DNA from: Flavobacterium sp. LHD-85
GTDB lineage: Bacteria > Bacteroidota > Bacteroidia > Flavobacteriales > Flavobacteriaceae
Direction of reading: 5' to 3'
Assembly: GCF_030929595.1 (NCBI RefSeq)
Contig: NZ_JAVFVR010000006.1
Location: 186,001 to 250,000 of the forward strand
Length of the DNA: 64,000 nucleotides
The notes beneath the pieces were generated by a model. It did not search any database, was not told the DNA's origin, and was given only the letters and a program-made list of their open reading frames with translations. Shown here in pieces: positions 17,716 to 27,149 of the stretch (position 1 is the first letter of the stretch; every line of letters begins with the position of its first letter). The position numbers were made by a program, and so were the translations under genes.

Positions 17716-19695
17716 ATGAGCGCATCGCATAAAAACTTACATAGTAAGTTGTCTATTGGGGGTTTATTGATTACTTTAGGGATTATTTATGGAGATATTG
17801 GAACCTCTCCATTGTACGTAATGAAGGCAATTTTGGGCGATCACACGATTAATGCCGATATTGTTTTAGGAGGTATTTCTTGTGTGTTCTGGACCTTAAC
17901 ATTACAAACTACAATTAAATATGTGCTTATTACTTTAAGTGCAGACAACCACGGTGAAGGAGGAATTTTTGCCTTATATGCGTTAGTCAAGAAAACAAAA
18001 ATTCAATGGCTCATTGTTCCCGCCATAATTGGAGGTAGCGCCCTGCTCGCCGACGGAATTATAACCCCGCCAATTTCGATTTCTTCTGCTGTAGAAGGAA
18101 TTAGAGCATTCTACCCTACAATGCAGACACAAACCATTGTGTATATTGTAATTACAATTTTATTCATTTTATTTACAATTCAGCAGTTCGGAACTAAATT
18201 GGTTGGTAAATTCTTTGCCCCAATGATGTTAATCTGGTTTGCTATGTTGGGAACTTTAGGGACAATTCAAGTAATTAATTATCCTGAAGTAATTAAAGCG
18301 ATTAATCCTTACTACGCTTATCATTTGTTATCGATACACCCTGATGGTTTCTTCGTTCTTGGTTTCGTATTTTTATGTACAACCGGAGCAGAAGCTTTAT
18401 ATTCTGACATGGGACACTGTGGTAGAAAAAACATCAGAATCAGTTGGATGTTTGTAAAAGCGACATTAGTTTTAAACTATTTCGGTCAAGCAGCTTATTT
18501 AATTCACCACGAAGGAAGCACATTACAGCAATTAGGTGGAGAAAATGGAAATCCGTTTTACTTAATTATGCCACATTGGTTTTTACCATTCGGAATTGTA
18601 GTTGCAACTCTTGCCGCAGTAATTGCGTCTCAGGCACTTATTTCTGGTTCGTTTACATTAATTAACGAAGCAATGCGTCTGAATTTCTGGCCAAAAGTAA
18701 AAATCAAATATCCAACAGAAGTAAAAGGTCAATTATATATTCCATCAATCAACTGGCTTTTGTTTTTTGGTTGTGTTGGAATCGTTTTACATTTCGAAAA
18801 ATCAGGAAACATGGAGCATGCGTATGGTCTTGCCATTATTCTATGTATGATCATGACGACTATTTTGCTGAACTACTACTTAATCATGAAACGTGTAAAA
18901 CTGTACTTCATGGTACCGTTGATTACTATTTATTTATTGATTGAGTTCAGTTTTCTTTTTGCTAATATTACCAAATTTGCAGAAGGAGGTTATGTAACCT
19001 TAATCATCGCGAGTTTACTGATTTCTGTAATGACAATCTGGTATTTAGCTAAGAAAATCAACAAAAACTACACGAAAGTGGTTAAGGTTGACGATTACAA
19101 ACAAGTTCTTGTAGAGTTAAGCCAAGATTTATCTATTCCGAAATACGCTACGCATTTAGTTTATATGACCAATGCAAATCGTGTGGATGAACTGGAAGAA
19201 AAAATCATTTACTCTATCCTTCAAAAACGTCCGAAAAGAGCAGATATCTATTGGTTTGTTCACGTAAACATTTTAACTGAACCTTACAAAACGCAATATA
19301 AAGTAACGGAAATTGCTAAAGACGATATTTATAGAATTGATTTCAACTTAGGTTTTAGAGAGCCAACCAAAATCAATTTGATGTTTAGAGAAGTTATCAA
19401 GGATATGGTAAAACGTGGCGAAGTAGATATTACCAGCCGTTACGAATCTTTGAACAAAAACAATATTATCGGAGACTTTAAATTTGTATTGTCTGAAAAA
19501 TTCTTATCAAATGACAACGATTTAAGATGGCATGAAAACATTATCATGAATTCTTATTTCTTCATCAAAAAACTGAGTTTGTCTGAAGAAAGAGCTTTTG
19601 GTCTAGACAGCAGCTCTGTTAAAATAGAGAAATTCCCGATGGTGCTTCACGCTCCAGAAAATATTGGATTAACACGTATTATTTCGAAAGAATAA
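17716..19695 (+). CDS. kup: Kup-type potassium transporter
   Basis: A 659-residue inner-membrane K+ uptake protein of the KUP/HAK family. The opening GGLLITLGIIYGDIGTSPLYVMKAI is diagnostic, as are DNHGEGGIFALYALV, GSALLADGIITPPISISSAVEGI and the FVFLCTTGAEALYSDMGHCG segment. Twelve or so membrane spans occupy the first 440 residues, and a cytoplasmic domain of about 200 residues follows. The start at 17716 is preferred because the upstream ATG precedes the -7 promoter element. The gene is monocistronic, with a terminator after it. Confidence 0.95.
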   Translation: MSASHKNLHSKLSIGGLLITLGIIYGDIGTSPLYVMKAILGDHTINADIVLGGISCVFWTLTLQTTIKYVLITLSADNHGEGGIFALYALVKKTKIQWLIVPAIIGGSALLADGIITPPISISSAVEGIRAFYPTMQTQTIVYIVITILFILFTIQQFGTKLVGKFFAPMMLIWFAMLGTLGTIQVINYPEVIKAINPYYAYHLLSIHPDGFFVLGFVFLCTTGAEALYSDMGHCGRKNIRISWMFVKATLVLNYFGQAAYLIHHEGSTLQQLGGENGNPFYLIMPHWFLPFGIVVATLAAVIASQALISGSFTLINEAMRLNFWPKVKIKYPTEVKGQLYIPSINWLLFFGCVGIVLHFEKSGNMEHAYGLAIILCMIMTTILLNYYLIMKRVKLYFMVPLITIYLLIEFSFLFANITKFAEGGYVTLIIASLLISVMTIWYLAKKINKNYTKVVKVDDYKQVLVELSQDLSIPKYATHLVYMTNANRVDELEEKIIYSILQKRPKRADIYWFVHVNILTEPYKTQYKVTEIAKDDIYRIDFNLGFREPTKINLMFREVIKDMVKRGEVDITSRYESLNKNNIIGDFKFVLSEKFLSNDNDLRWHENIIMNSYFFIKKLSLSEERAFGLDSSSVKIEKFPMVLHAPENIGLTRIISKE

Positions 19696-19716
19696 AAAGC
19701 TTAACAATAATTTCAA

Positions 19717-19741
19717 AAAACACTCTAAATTAGAGTGTTTT
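19717..19741 (+). terminator. Terminator after kup
   Basis: AAAACACTCTA / TAGAGTGTTTT stem with 3-base loop and T run. Confidence 0.85.
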
Positions 19742-19806
19742 TTTCATTTAGTGAAAGTCTAAAGTAAGATTCACTATTAAAAATTTAACTTTCAATCAAT
19801 TAATAG

Positions 19807-19814
19807 TACCTTTG
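19807..19814 (+). promoter_or_regulatory. Bacteroidota -7 element (TACCTTTG)
   Basis: TAnnTTTG match ending 17 bases before the RsmB-type methyltransferase start. Confidence 0.55.
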
Positions 19815-19831
19815 CAACTCAAAATATAGAA

Positions 19832-21046
19832 ATGAGATTACACAGAAATTTAGTTTATACTACCATTGACTCTTTAAATGCAATTTTCAACGAAGGAGAA
19901 TATGCCGACAAAGTGGTAGCTAGAGCATTAAAAAAAGACAAACGTTGGGGAAGTTCTGACAGGAAGTTTGTTGCTGAAACCATATACGAAATTGTTCGCT
20001 GGAAACGATTATACGCTGAAATTGCCGAAGTAAAAGAACCTTACGACAGAGACAATCTATGGAGAATGTTTGCAGTTTGGGCTGTTTTACGCGGTTATCC
20101 AATTCCAGATTGGAGACAATTGGAAGGAACTCCTGAAAGAAAAATAAAAGGTCGTTTTGACGAATTATCTAAGACTAGAGCCATCAAAGAATCTATTCCC
20201 GATTGGATGGATGAATTGGGTGTGAAAGAACTTGGAGAAAAAGTTTGGGCAAAAGAAATTTCGGCACAAAATCAGCCTGCAAAAGTGATCCTTAGAACCA
20301 ACACTTTAAAAGGTACTAAAGAAAGCTTAAGAAATACATTGATGGATTTAAATATTGAAACAGAATATTTAAAAGACCAGCCAGAAGCTCTTGTTTTAAA
20401 AGAGAGAGCCAATGTATTTTTGACAGATGCTTTTAAACAAGGACTTTTTGAAGTTCAAGATGCCAACTCTCAACTTGTAGCAGGATTCTTGGATGTAAAA
20501 CCAGGAATGCGTGTTGTAGATACTTGCGCTGGAGCAGGAGGAAAAACATTGCATATGGCTTCTTTAATGGAAAATAAAGGGCAATTGATTGCAATGGACT
20601 TGTACGAAAGTAAATTGAAGCAGTTGAAATTAAGAGCAAAAAGAAATGGCGCTTTTAATATTGAATACCGCATTATCGACAGCACAAAAGTGATCAAAAA
20701 ATTACACGAAAAAGCGGATCGTGTTTTAATTGATGCCCCATGTAGCGGATTAGGAGTTCTGAAAAGAAACCCTGATTCTAAATGGAAATTACAGCCTGAG
20801 TTTATCGACAACATTCGCAAAGTTCAAAGTGAAGTTTTAGAAAGCTATTCTAAAATTGTAAAACCAGGCGGAAAATTAGTTTATGCAACTTGTTCGGTTT
20901 TACCATCAGAAAATCAAGAGCAAGTAGAAAAGTTCTTAAAAACAGAAATCGGGCAACAATTTACTTTTATTGAAGATCGTAAAATGTTAGCTTCAGAATC
21001 TGGTTTTGACGGATTTTATATGGCATTACTAGAACGTAAAAAATAG
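19832..21046 (+). CDS. RsmB/NOP-type 5-methylcytosine RNA methyltransferase
   Basis: A 404-residue class I SAM-dependent RNA methyltransferase. An N-terminal NusB-like helical domain (DRKFVAETIYEIVRWKRLYAEI) precedes the catalytic domain with motif I (VVDTCAGAGGKTLHMA). The two NOP-family active-site cysteines are visible in DAPCSGLGVLKRNPDSKW and YATCSVLPSENQEQV. It probably methylates rRNA; the target site cannot be assigned. Single gene with its own promoter and terminator. Confidence 0.9.
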   Translation: MRLHRNLVYTTIDSLNAIFNEGEYADKVVARALKKDKRWGSSDRKFVAETIYEIVRWKRLYAEIAEVKEPYDRDNLWRMFAVWAVLRGYPIPDWRQLEGTPERKIKGRFDELSKTRAIKESIPDWMDELGVKELGEKVWAKEISAQNQPAKVILRTNTLKGTKESLRNTLMDLNIETEYLKDQPEALVLKERANVFLTDAFKQGLFEVQDANSQLVAGFLDVKPGMRVVDTCAGAGGKTLHMASLMENKGQLIAMDLYESKLKQLKLRAKRNGAFNIEYRIIDSTKVIKKLHEKADRVLIDAPCSGLGVLKRNPDSKWKLQPEFIDNIRKVQSEVLESYSKIVKPGGKLVYATCSVLPSENQEQVEKFLKTEIGQQFTFIEDRKMLASESGFDGFYMALLERKK

Positions 21047-21054
21047 GAAATTCA

Positions 21055-21185
21055 AATATTTAAATTCCAATTTATTTTGGAATAACTCAATACTAAAAAT
21101 TCCAAATTCCAACTTTTACAATTGGAATTTGGAATTTTTTTATTTTGGAATTTCTTTTGAAGCATTGGAATTTGGAACTTCAAAA
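21055..21185. repeat. AATTCC repeat region with terminator-like hairpin (copy A)
   Basis: Tracts of AATTCCAA in both orientations. At 21097-21137 AAATTCCAAATTCCAA pairs with TTGGAATTTGGAATTT around the loop CTTTTACA, followed by T residues, so it can end transcription of the methyltransferase gene. Nearly the same stem-loop recurs at 26246-26286. Confidence 0.7.
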
Positions 21186-21194
21186 ATTGGATTT

Positions 21195-22238
21195 TTACTC
21201 TTGTAAGGTTGGTTTACGTAGCAACTTTCCATTTTCGTTTTCTTTAAATTTTGAAACAAAAACGATCTCTTTTGGCTTTTCATACTTTCCTAAAACATCA
21301 AAGAAATCAGGTTCAAATTCTTGTTTTTCTCCTTCAATAACCAAAACCAATTTTTCTCCTAAAGTAGTATCCGGAAGTCCTGTTACAAAAAATCTATTGG
21401 CAATTTTTCCAATCAATTTAGCTTCGATTTGTTCTGGAATCAGCTTCACTCCTCCACTATTGATTACATTATCAATTCGCCCTAAAAATTTAAATTGCTG
21501 CTCGTTCAACAATTCAACCAAATCATTGGTAACAATTGGTTCATCAGAAATAGTAGCAACATTAATCACCAGACACTGACGATCGTCTTGAGAAATTTTC
21601 ACATTTGGAAGAATCGAAAAAACAGAATCTCCCAAACGTTTTGCAGCAATATGCGTGATCGTTTCGGTCATTCCATATGTTTCGTAAATTTCTGTCTTAA
21701 GAGGCAGTAATTTTTCTTCAAGAGCCGAATCTAATTTTGCACCTCCAATAATTAACTTGCGTACTTTTGAAAGTCCAGCAATAGAATTCTGAACCTGAAG
21801 CGGCACCATTGCCACAAAATCGTAAGTCGTTGTATTTAATTCCAACGGATGAAGACTTGGCGAAACTACATCCAATTCTAAACCTAAAATTAAACTTCTT
21901 ACCAGCATCATCTTCCCAGCAATAAACTGAGTTGGAAGACACAATAAAGCTTTATCTCCTGGTTTTAAATCGAAGAAATCTCCCGTTGCTAGCGCCGACT
22001 GTATCATGGCTTGTTTTTTCAGCCTAACTAATTTTGGCAGGCCTGTTGTTCCAGAAGTGGTCATTTCGATATAGTCTTTTTTATCAAACCAGTCTAAAAA
22101 AAACTCTCCAATAGATTGTTCGTAGCTATCTCCTTCTTTGATAAAACTATAAGCGACACGGCACAAATCTTTTGCATTTAAATGGTATCCATTTAATTTG
22201 AAATAATTGTGAACGTTATTATGAGTTAAGTTTTGCAT
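21195..22238 (-). CDS. menE: AMP-binding acyl-CoA ligase, probable O-succinylbenzoate-CoA ligase (short form)
   Basis: A 347-residue member of the ANL adenylating family. The phosphate-binding loop MTTSGTTGLPKLVRLKK and the YETYGMTETITHIA motif are clear. The C-terminal subdomain carries FLGRIDNVINSGGVKL and ends with the catalytic lysine in ENGKLLRKP. It is shorter than most acyl-CoA ligases, as flavobacterial MenE proteins of menaquinone synthesis are. The MenE assignment rests on length and family memory; no other men gene is in the window. Confidence 0.75.
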   Translation of the reverse strand: MQNLTHNNVHNYFKLNGYHLNAKDLCRVAYSFIKEGDSYEQSIGEFFLDWFDKKDYIEMTTSGTTGLPKLVRLKKQAMIQSALATGDFFDLKPGDKALLCLPTQFIAGKMMLVRSLILGLELDVVSPSLHPLELNTTTYDFVAMVPLQVQNSIAGLSKVRKLIIGGAKLDSALEEKLLPLKTEIYETYGMTETITHIAAKRLGDSVFSILPNVKISQDDRQCLVINVATISDEPIVTNDLVELLNEQQFKFLGRIDNVINSGGVKLIPEQIEAKLIGKIANRFFVTGLPDTTLGEKLVLVIEGEKQEFEPDFFDVLGKYEKPKEIVFVSKFKENENGKLLRKPTLQE

Positions 22239-22242
22239 ATTC

Positions 22243-23175
22243 TTAAGCGTTTAATTCAACATTACTAATTTTTCCTGTTAGTTTTTCTTTCCAGTTGGTC
22301 CATCCGTATTTTTTACTAAAAATAAATAGTACAATAGGATAAATAACAACAACTGGCAGAAGCACGTCTATTCCTACTGACGGTTCTGAAAGATCTTTAA
22401 ATATTGCATGAGTTTGAAATGCAGACCAGTCGGAGGTCACTAGTAATGCTCCCACAAGATTATTAGCAGCGTGAAAACCAAGCGCCAATTCCATTCCTTC
22501 ATCCATTAAAGTAATTATTCCCAAAAATAGACCTGTACCCATATAATAAATCATCACTACATCACCCATTTTAGATATCTCAGGATTACCCCAGTGCAAA
22601 GACCCAAAAATAACAGAAGTCATAACAAGCGGAAACCACCTATTGTGCGCTAAATTGGCAAACCCCTGCATTAAATACCCCCTAAAAACATATTCTTCTG
22701 TGCTGGTTTGTATGGGAATTAAAATAGTTCCTATAGCGACCAAAATAAGAAAAGGTCCTAATTTAAAATTTAAAACAAAATTCTCTGGAGAAATGAAATA
22801 AATAATAAAAAAACTTAAAACAGAAATCGAACTCCATAAAAAGAAAGAAAAAAGAATTCGATTCCAATCTACTTTTGGTCTTGAAGTGGTAACTGATAAA
22901 AAAGTTTGATTATGCTTGTATTTTACCACCAAATAAATTCCAGCAATAGCAAAAACAAAAGAAATCATTGCTAAGAAAAGCGTAATATTGGGTTCAAATA
23001 TTTTCATGTAATTTCCACTAGCAGTCGAAAAATTTTTACCCTCTAAATCTGCTTTAAATTCTATGGCAGCTATTAATGGAATTTGGCCTACAAAAGACGC
23101 TGAAATAATAAAGACTGATCCTAGAAGATATTTCCAAAATTTATTTTCGGGTTTAATCCCTTGTTCTAAAAACAT
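22243..23175 (-). CDS. CPBP family intramembrane glutamic endopeptidase
   Basis: A 310-residue polytopic membrane protein of the CAAX-protease/bacteriocin-processing (CPBP, Abi) family. The catalytic motifs are present: EEYVFRGYLMQGF (EExxxR), SLHWGN, and FHAANNLVGALL. Family members cleave or regulate membrane proteins or prenylated peptides; the substrate here is unknown. It lies four bases upstream of the menE-like gene on the same strand, so the two are co-transcribed. Confidence 0.87.
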   Translation of the reverse strand: MFLEQGIKPENKFWKYLLGSVFIISASFVGQIPLIAAIEFKADLEGKNFSTASGNYMKIFEPNITLFLAMISFVFAIAGIYLVVKYKHNQTFLSVTTSRPKVDWNRILFSFFLWSSISVLSFFIIYFISPENFVLNFKLGPFLILVAIGTILIPIQTSTEEYVFRGYLMQGFANLAHNRWFPLVMTSVIFGSLHWGNPEISKMGDVVMIYYMGTGLFLGIITLMDEGMELALGFHAANNLVGALLVTSDWSAFQTHAIFKDLSEPSVGIDVLLPVVVIYPIVLFIFSKKYGWTNWKEKLTGKISNVELNA

Positions 23176-23292
23176 AAATTTAAAATTTTAAAAAAATGAG
23201 AATTCAAATTCGATAAGTTAATCTTACTTTTGGTATTGCTAAAATACCTCTTTTTTATTGTAAGAATATTTGAAACGATTAAATATAACAAA

Positions 23293-23637
23293 ATGATACA
23301 AATTTACCATAATCCGAGATGCGGAAAATCGAGAAACTGCCTTGCTTTTATTGAACAATCGAAACAAGAATTCGAAATTATACCTTACTTAAGCGAAATC
23401 CCATCTTTTGATCAATTAAAAACATTATTGGGACAATTAAATCTTGAACCAATCCAACTCGTTAGAACAAAAGAAAAAATCTGGATCGAAAATTTTAAAG
23501 GCAAAACCTTAAGCAATGATGAAATTATTACTGCTATGGTAGAAAACCCAATTTTAATTGAACGTCCTATTGTTGTAAAAGACGGAAAAGCCATAATTGG
23601 CCGAGACCCAGAACTTGTTGCTTCTTTTTTAGATTGA
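23293..23637 (+). CDS. arsC: ArsC/YffB-family thioredoxin-fold reductase
   Basis: A 114-residue protein of the arsenate reductase (glutaredoxin-type) family. It starts IYHNPRCGKSRNCLAF, carrying the active-site cysteine, and has the later ERPIVVKDGKAIIGRDPE segment with the family arginine. The start at 23293 is chosen over an upstream in-frame one because family members begin at this beta strand. No other arsenic gene is nearby, so a general thiol or stress role is as possible as arsenate reduction. Confidence 0.82.
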   Translation: MIQIYHNPRCGKSRNCLAFIEQSKQEFEIIPYLSEIPSFDQLKTLLGQLNLEPIQLVRTKEKIWIENFKGKTLSNDEIITAMVENPILIERPIVVKDGKAIIGRDPELVASFLD

Positions 23638-23691
23638 TTCTAAAATACCCTATTAACATTTTTTTGTGATTTTTCCCTTTAAACCAAAAAC

Positions 23692-23699
23692 TACATTTG
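23692..23699 (+). promoter_or_regulatory. Bacteroidota -7 element (TACATTTG)
   Basis: TAnnTTTG match ending 29 bases before the receptor start at 23729; a TTTG at 23663-23666 lies slightly far for a -33 box. Confidence 0.5.
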
Positions 23700-23728
23700 C
23701 CGTCTAAAGAGAAAAAGAAAACCAGAAA

Positions 23729-26182
23729 ATGAAAAAAATCAAATTTGCTGTATTGCTTGTATTCTTGTTTACAAGTTTTTACAATTACTCTCAACAAGGA
23801 AGCCCAGGCGGCAAAAACAAAGTAAAAGTCACTGGAAAAGTTTTTGAGAAAGTAAGCAAACAACCTTTAGAATATGCTACAATTTCGCTAACTGCTCCAA
23901 ATGACACAAAAGTTGTTGCCGGAGGAATCACAAACCCGAAAGGAGAATTTGAAGTTGCGGTCGCACCCGGAACTTACGATATAAAAGTGGAGTTTATTTC
24001 TTTTAAATCAACTGAAATTAAACAAAAAAGCATCCAAGATGACACCAATTTAGGTGTCGTAAACCTATCTGAAGATGCGGCTCAATTAAATGAAGTCGTA
24101 GTTCGTGCTGAAAAATCTACAGTAGAAATTAAACTGGACAAAAAAGTTTACAATGTTGGTCAAGACATGATTGTAAAAGGCGGAAGCGTTAGCGATGTTT
24201 TAGACAACGTACCATCTGTTTCTGTTGATACTGAAGGAAATGTAAGTTTAAGAGGAAGTGATAATATCCGCATTTTAATTGACGGAAGACCTTCGCAAGC
24301 AATCAACGTAGCAGAAGCTTTAAGACAACTTCCTGCTGATGCCATTGACAAAGTAGAAGTAATCACAAATCCATCTGCGCGTTATGATGCAGAAGGTGGT
24401 TCTGGAATTATCAATATTGTTCTTAAAAAAGGAAAAAACCAAGGTTTCAACGGAACTTTTATTGCTTCAACGGGTTTACCTGAAACGTATGGCGCAAGTG
24501 CCAATTTGAATTATAAAACTGAAAAGTTAAACTATTTTACAACAGCTGGCTACAACTACAGAACTACAGAAGGCGCTGGCCAGACAAATTCTGAATATTT
24601 AAATCCAAATGGTACAACAAAAAGTTTCTTAGATGAAGACCGTGACACAAAACGTATTAGAAAAGGTTTTAACGGAAGAGCTGGTGTTGAATGGACCATA
24701 ACGCCATCTACGTTTTGGACAAATGCTATCAATTACCAGAAAAATACTGGTGATGATCGAGATTTGATCAACTATTATAACTACGATGCAGCCCATAATT
24801 ACACGGGAACAACGTATCGTTTAAACGATGCTGATACAGGAAGTGAGAATTTTGAGTACACTTCAAACTTGATTAAAAATTTCAACGATAAAGGACACAA
24901 ACTTACCGCAGATCTTTCTATATCAAGAAATACAGATGACAGCTATAGCCAAATTACGGCTTCACCAAATTTTAATAATACATTAAACGATCAGATACAA
25001 AAACAAGTATTATTTCAAGCAGATTATGTTCTTCCTCTAGGAAAAGGAAGTCAGTTTGAGGCAGGTTATAAAGGAAGTTTTGGTGATCTAAACAACGAAT
25101 ACTACGTAACTGAAAATGGCGGAGCAAAAGATCCTAACCTATCTAATACTTTAGAATACAAAGAAAACATCAATGCACTTTACACACAGTATGGTTTCAA
25201 AGCAAATAAATTCTCTTATTTATTTGGCTTAAGATGGGAAGACACAGATATTCATGTTAACTTACTAGATAACAGCGATTTCAATACTAAAAAATACAAC
25301 AACTTATTTCCAAGCGCTTTCATTAGTTATGAAATCTCAGATCAAAGCAATTTATCTGCAAGCTATAGCAAACGTTTATCAAGACCAAGAGGGCGTTTCA
25401 TGAACCCTGCCGTAAACTACGCTAGTAACGTTAACATCTTTCAAGGAAACCCTGATTTAGATCCGTCTTTAACAGACAAATATGATATTGGGTATATCAA
25501 AAAATGGGATAAAGTAACCTTCAATACATCGGCATATTTTGAAGACACAAAAGATGTTTTCAGCTTTGTGCGATCTCCTACAGGAGACGAGGTTAACGGA
25601 ATTCCAGTAATCAAAAGTCAGCCTATTAATTTAGGAAAAGAGCAAAAATTTGGTTTCGAATTTACATTCAATTACACTCCATACAAATGGTGGAAACTAA
25701 ACAGCAACTTTAACTTCTTTAATGTAAAAACAACTGGAAGCCATAGTTATTATGACACAAAAAACGAACTTATCGTTCAGGATTTAGATAATCAAGCTAA
25801 CTCTTGGTTCGCAAGAGTAAACTCTAAGGTTACATTACCATACAAAATTGACTGGCAGTTAACTGCAATGTACAACGGAGAACAAAAAACGGCTCAAGGT
25901 AAAAACTTAGGTCAATTCGGAATGAATACTGCTTTCAGCAAAGATGTAATGAAAGACAAAGGAACCATTGCTTTCAACATTAGTGACGTATTCAATTCAA
26001 GAAAAATGAGATCTTACACGTATCTAGACGATGTAAATTCATATAGCGAATTTCAGTTCCGTAAGCGTCAATTCAATTTATCATTCACTTATCGTTTCAA
26101 CAAACCAAAAGGAGAAAGAGATAAAAATGCACAGCCAAGAAACGATGGCGGTGGTGAAGGTGGCGGAGATTTTCCAGGATAA
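23729..26182 (+). CDS. Outer-membrane beta-barrel family (TonB-dependent receptor-like) protein
   Basis: An 817-residue outer-membrane protein. A signal peptide (ends near YNYSQQ) is followed by a carboxypeptidase-regulatory-like domain (about residues 33-110, KVTGKVFEKVSKQPLEYATISL). A plug domain follows (about 120-230, VSVDTEGNVSLRGSDNIRI, ending in VEVITNPSARYDAEGGSGIINIVLKKG), then a large barrel. The C-terminus ends in RFNKPKGERD and a Gly-rich tail rather than a final aromatic. Substrate unknown. A receptor of the same type lies at 34422-36854 inside the island. Confidence 0.87.
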   Translation: MKKIKFAVLLVFLFTSFYNYSQQGSPGGKNKVKVTGKVFEKVSKQPLEYATISLTAPNDTKVVAGGITNPKGEFEVAVAPGTYDIKVEFISFKSTEIKQKSIQDDTNLGVVNLSEDAAQLNEVVVRAEKSTVEIKLDKKVYNVGQDMIVKGGSVSDVLDNVPSVSVDTEGNVSLRGSDNIRILIDGRPSQAINVAEALRQLPADAIDKVEVITNPSARYDAEGGSGIINIVLKKGKNQGFNGTFIASTGLPETYGASANLNYKTEKLNYFTTAGYNYRTTEGAGQTNSEYLNPNGTTKSFLDEDRDTKRIRKGFNGRAGVEWTITPSTFWTNAINYQKNTGDDRDLINYYNYDAAHNYTGTTYRLNDADTGSENFEYTSNLIKNFNDKGHKLTADLSISRNTDDSYSQITASPNFNNTLNDQIQKQVLFQADYVLPLGKGSQFEAGYKGSFGDLNNEYYVTENGGAKDPNLSNTLEYKENINALYTQYGFKANKFSYLFGLRWEDTDIHVNLLDNSDFNTKKYNNLFPSAFISYEISDQSNLSASYSKRLSRPRGRFMNPAVNYASNVNIFQGNPDLDPSLTDKYDIGYIKKWDKVTFNTSAYFEDTKDVFSFVRSPTGDEVNGIPVIKSQPINLGKEQKFGFEFTFNYTPYKWWKLNSNFNFFNVKTTGSHSYYDTKNELIVQDLDNQANSWFARVNSKVTLPYKIDWQLTAMYNGEQKTAQGKNLGQFGMNTAFSKDVMKDKGTIAFNISDVFNSRKMRSYTYLDDVNSYSEFQFRKRQFNLSFTYRFNKPKGERDKNAQPRNDGGGEGGGDFPG

Positions 26183-26470
26183 CATAAGTTAAATTCCAAT
26201 ATTAGAAATTCCAAATTCCAAACTGGATAAAAAATATCAATAAAAAAATTCCAAATTCCAACTTTTACGATTGGGATTTGGAATTTTTCTTTTTAGCCAA
26301 TTTATTTAATCATCTAACTTAGTCAAAGTTTAAAACTTTAACTAAGTTCTAAATACAAAGTTTGGAAATTTGAAATTTGGATTTTTCTATTTCTAACGAA
26401 ATCCGACAGGTTTTAAACATGCTTCAATTTGGAATTTGAAATTTCTAATATTAAAATTTCATTTTTTGTG
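26183..26470. repeat. AATTCC repeat region (copy B)
   Basis: Intergenic stretch dominated by AATTCCAA and its complement. At 26246-26286 a stem AAATTCCAAATTCCAA / TTGGGATTTGGAATTT closes the loop CTTTTACGA, almost identical to the one at 21097-21137. It can act as terminator for the receptor gene. No coding sequence seen. Confidence 0.65.
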
Positions 26471-26480
26471 AAACAAAAAA

Positions 26481-26502
26481 AAAGAACCCTATTGGGTTCT
26501 TT
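26481..26502 (-). terminator. Terminator for the small membrane protein gene
   Basis: AAAGAACCC / GGGTTCTTT stem; on the minus strand a T run follows, 19 bases after the stop at 26521. Confidence 0.8.
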
Positions 26503-26520
26503 TCTTATGACATCAATCTA

Positions 26521-26700
26521 TTATAATTTAACAGATTGTTCTTCTTGTCTTTTTCTGGCTCTTTTTTCTTTAATCATTTCCCAGCTAGCACCCGTAACCC
26601 AGTAAGATACGAAACCAACTAAGAAAAACATTAACCAAAACCCTATAGTTAGAATGGTTAAGAAAAGTAAAAAGCCTAAGTACTGTGAAAATTCAAACAT
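26521..26700 (-). CDS. Small membrane protein, 59 residues
   Basis: Read directly from the minus strand: start at 26700, stop TAA at 26521-26523. The protein begins MFEFSQYLGFLLFLTILTIG, continues with a long hydrophobic stretch (FWLMFFLVGFVSYWVTGASW) and ends in a basic helical tail (EMIKEKRARKRQEEQSVKL). The tail should lie in the cytoplasm. Its own terminator and the clean hydrophobic/basic pattern argue for a real gene. No family recognised. Confidence 0.7.
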   Translation of the reverse strand: MFEFSQYLGFLLFLTILTIGFWLMFFLVGFVSYWVTGASWEMIKEKRARKRQEEQSVKL

Positions 26701-26876
26701 GTTTTCCGGAATTTTTGAATGTTACGACAAATGTAGGGTATATATTTTTTCTCAGCAATAAAATCTAAATCAATTTTCGTTAAATAACATTTATCCGTAT
26801 ATTTATACTCATTTTAAATAAGGACTTTTTCCCGAATATTATTCAACTGCCTAAATTAGAAGAATATGAGTGTTTT

Positions 26877-27004
26877 AAGGAGCTATTTCCCGCTATCCGC
26901 TACAAACGAAGTTCACTTAACTCCGATTAAAATAAATGTTTAGTGAAGTAATCTTTTATGTTTTTAAAGAAAAAACATAAAAGGATTTCCACTCCTATCG
27001 GGGC
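26877..27004. repeat. Recurrent flavobacterial intergenic element (GGAGCTATTTCCCGC type)
   Basis: Starts with AGGAGCTATTTCCCGCTAT and ends with GGATTTCCACTCCTATCGGG. It contains a stem (CTTTTATGTTTTT / AAAAACATAAAAG at about 26951-26985). I recall closely similar stretches in intergenic regions of many Flavobacterium genomes, so it is probably a non-coding repeat or structured RNA. Function unknown. The rest of the 26701-27149 gap shows no gene; near 27050-27095 there are short repeats of ATCCGYGTTT type. Confidence 0.5.
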
Positions 27005-27149
27005 TAAAATTCATATTGAAAAGAAATTTTACAAAACACCAAAATAAAAAATCCGTTTTAATCCGCGTTTTTACGAAGTAAATCAGCATTATCCGTGTTC
27101 CATTTACCCAAACAGAATACATTTTTACAAACAACATATTTACAACATA

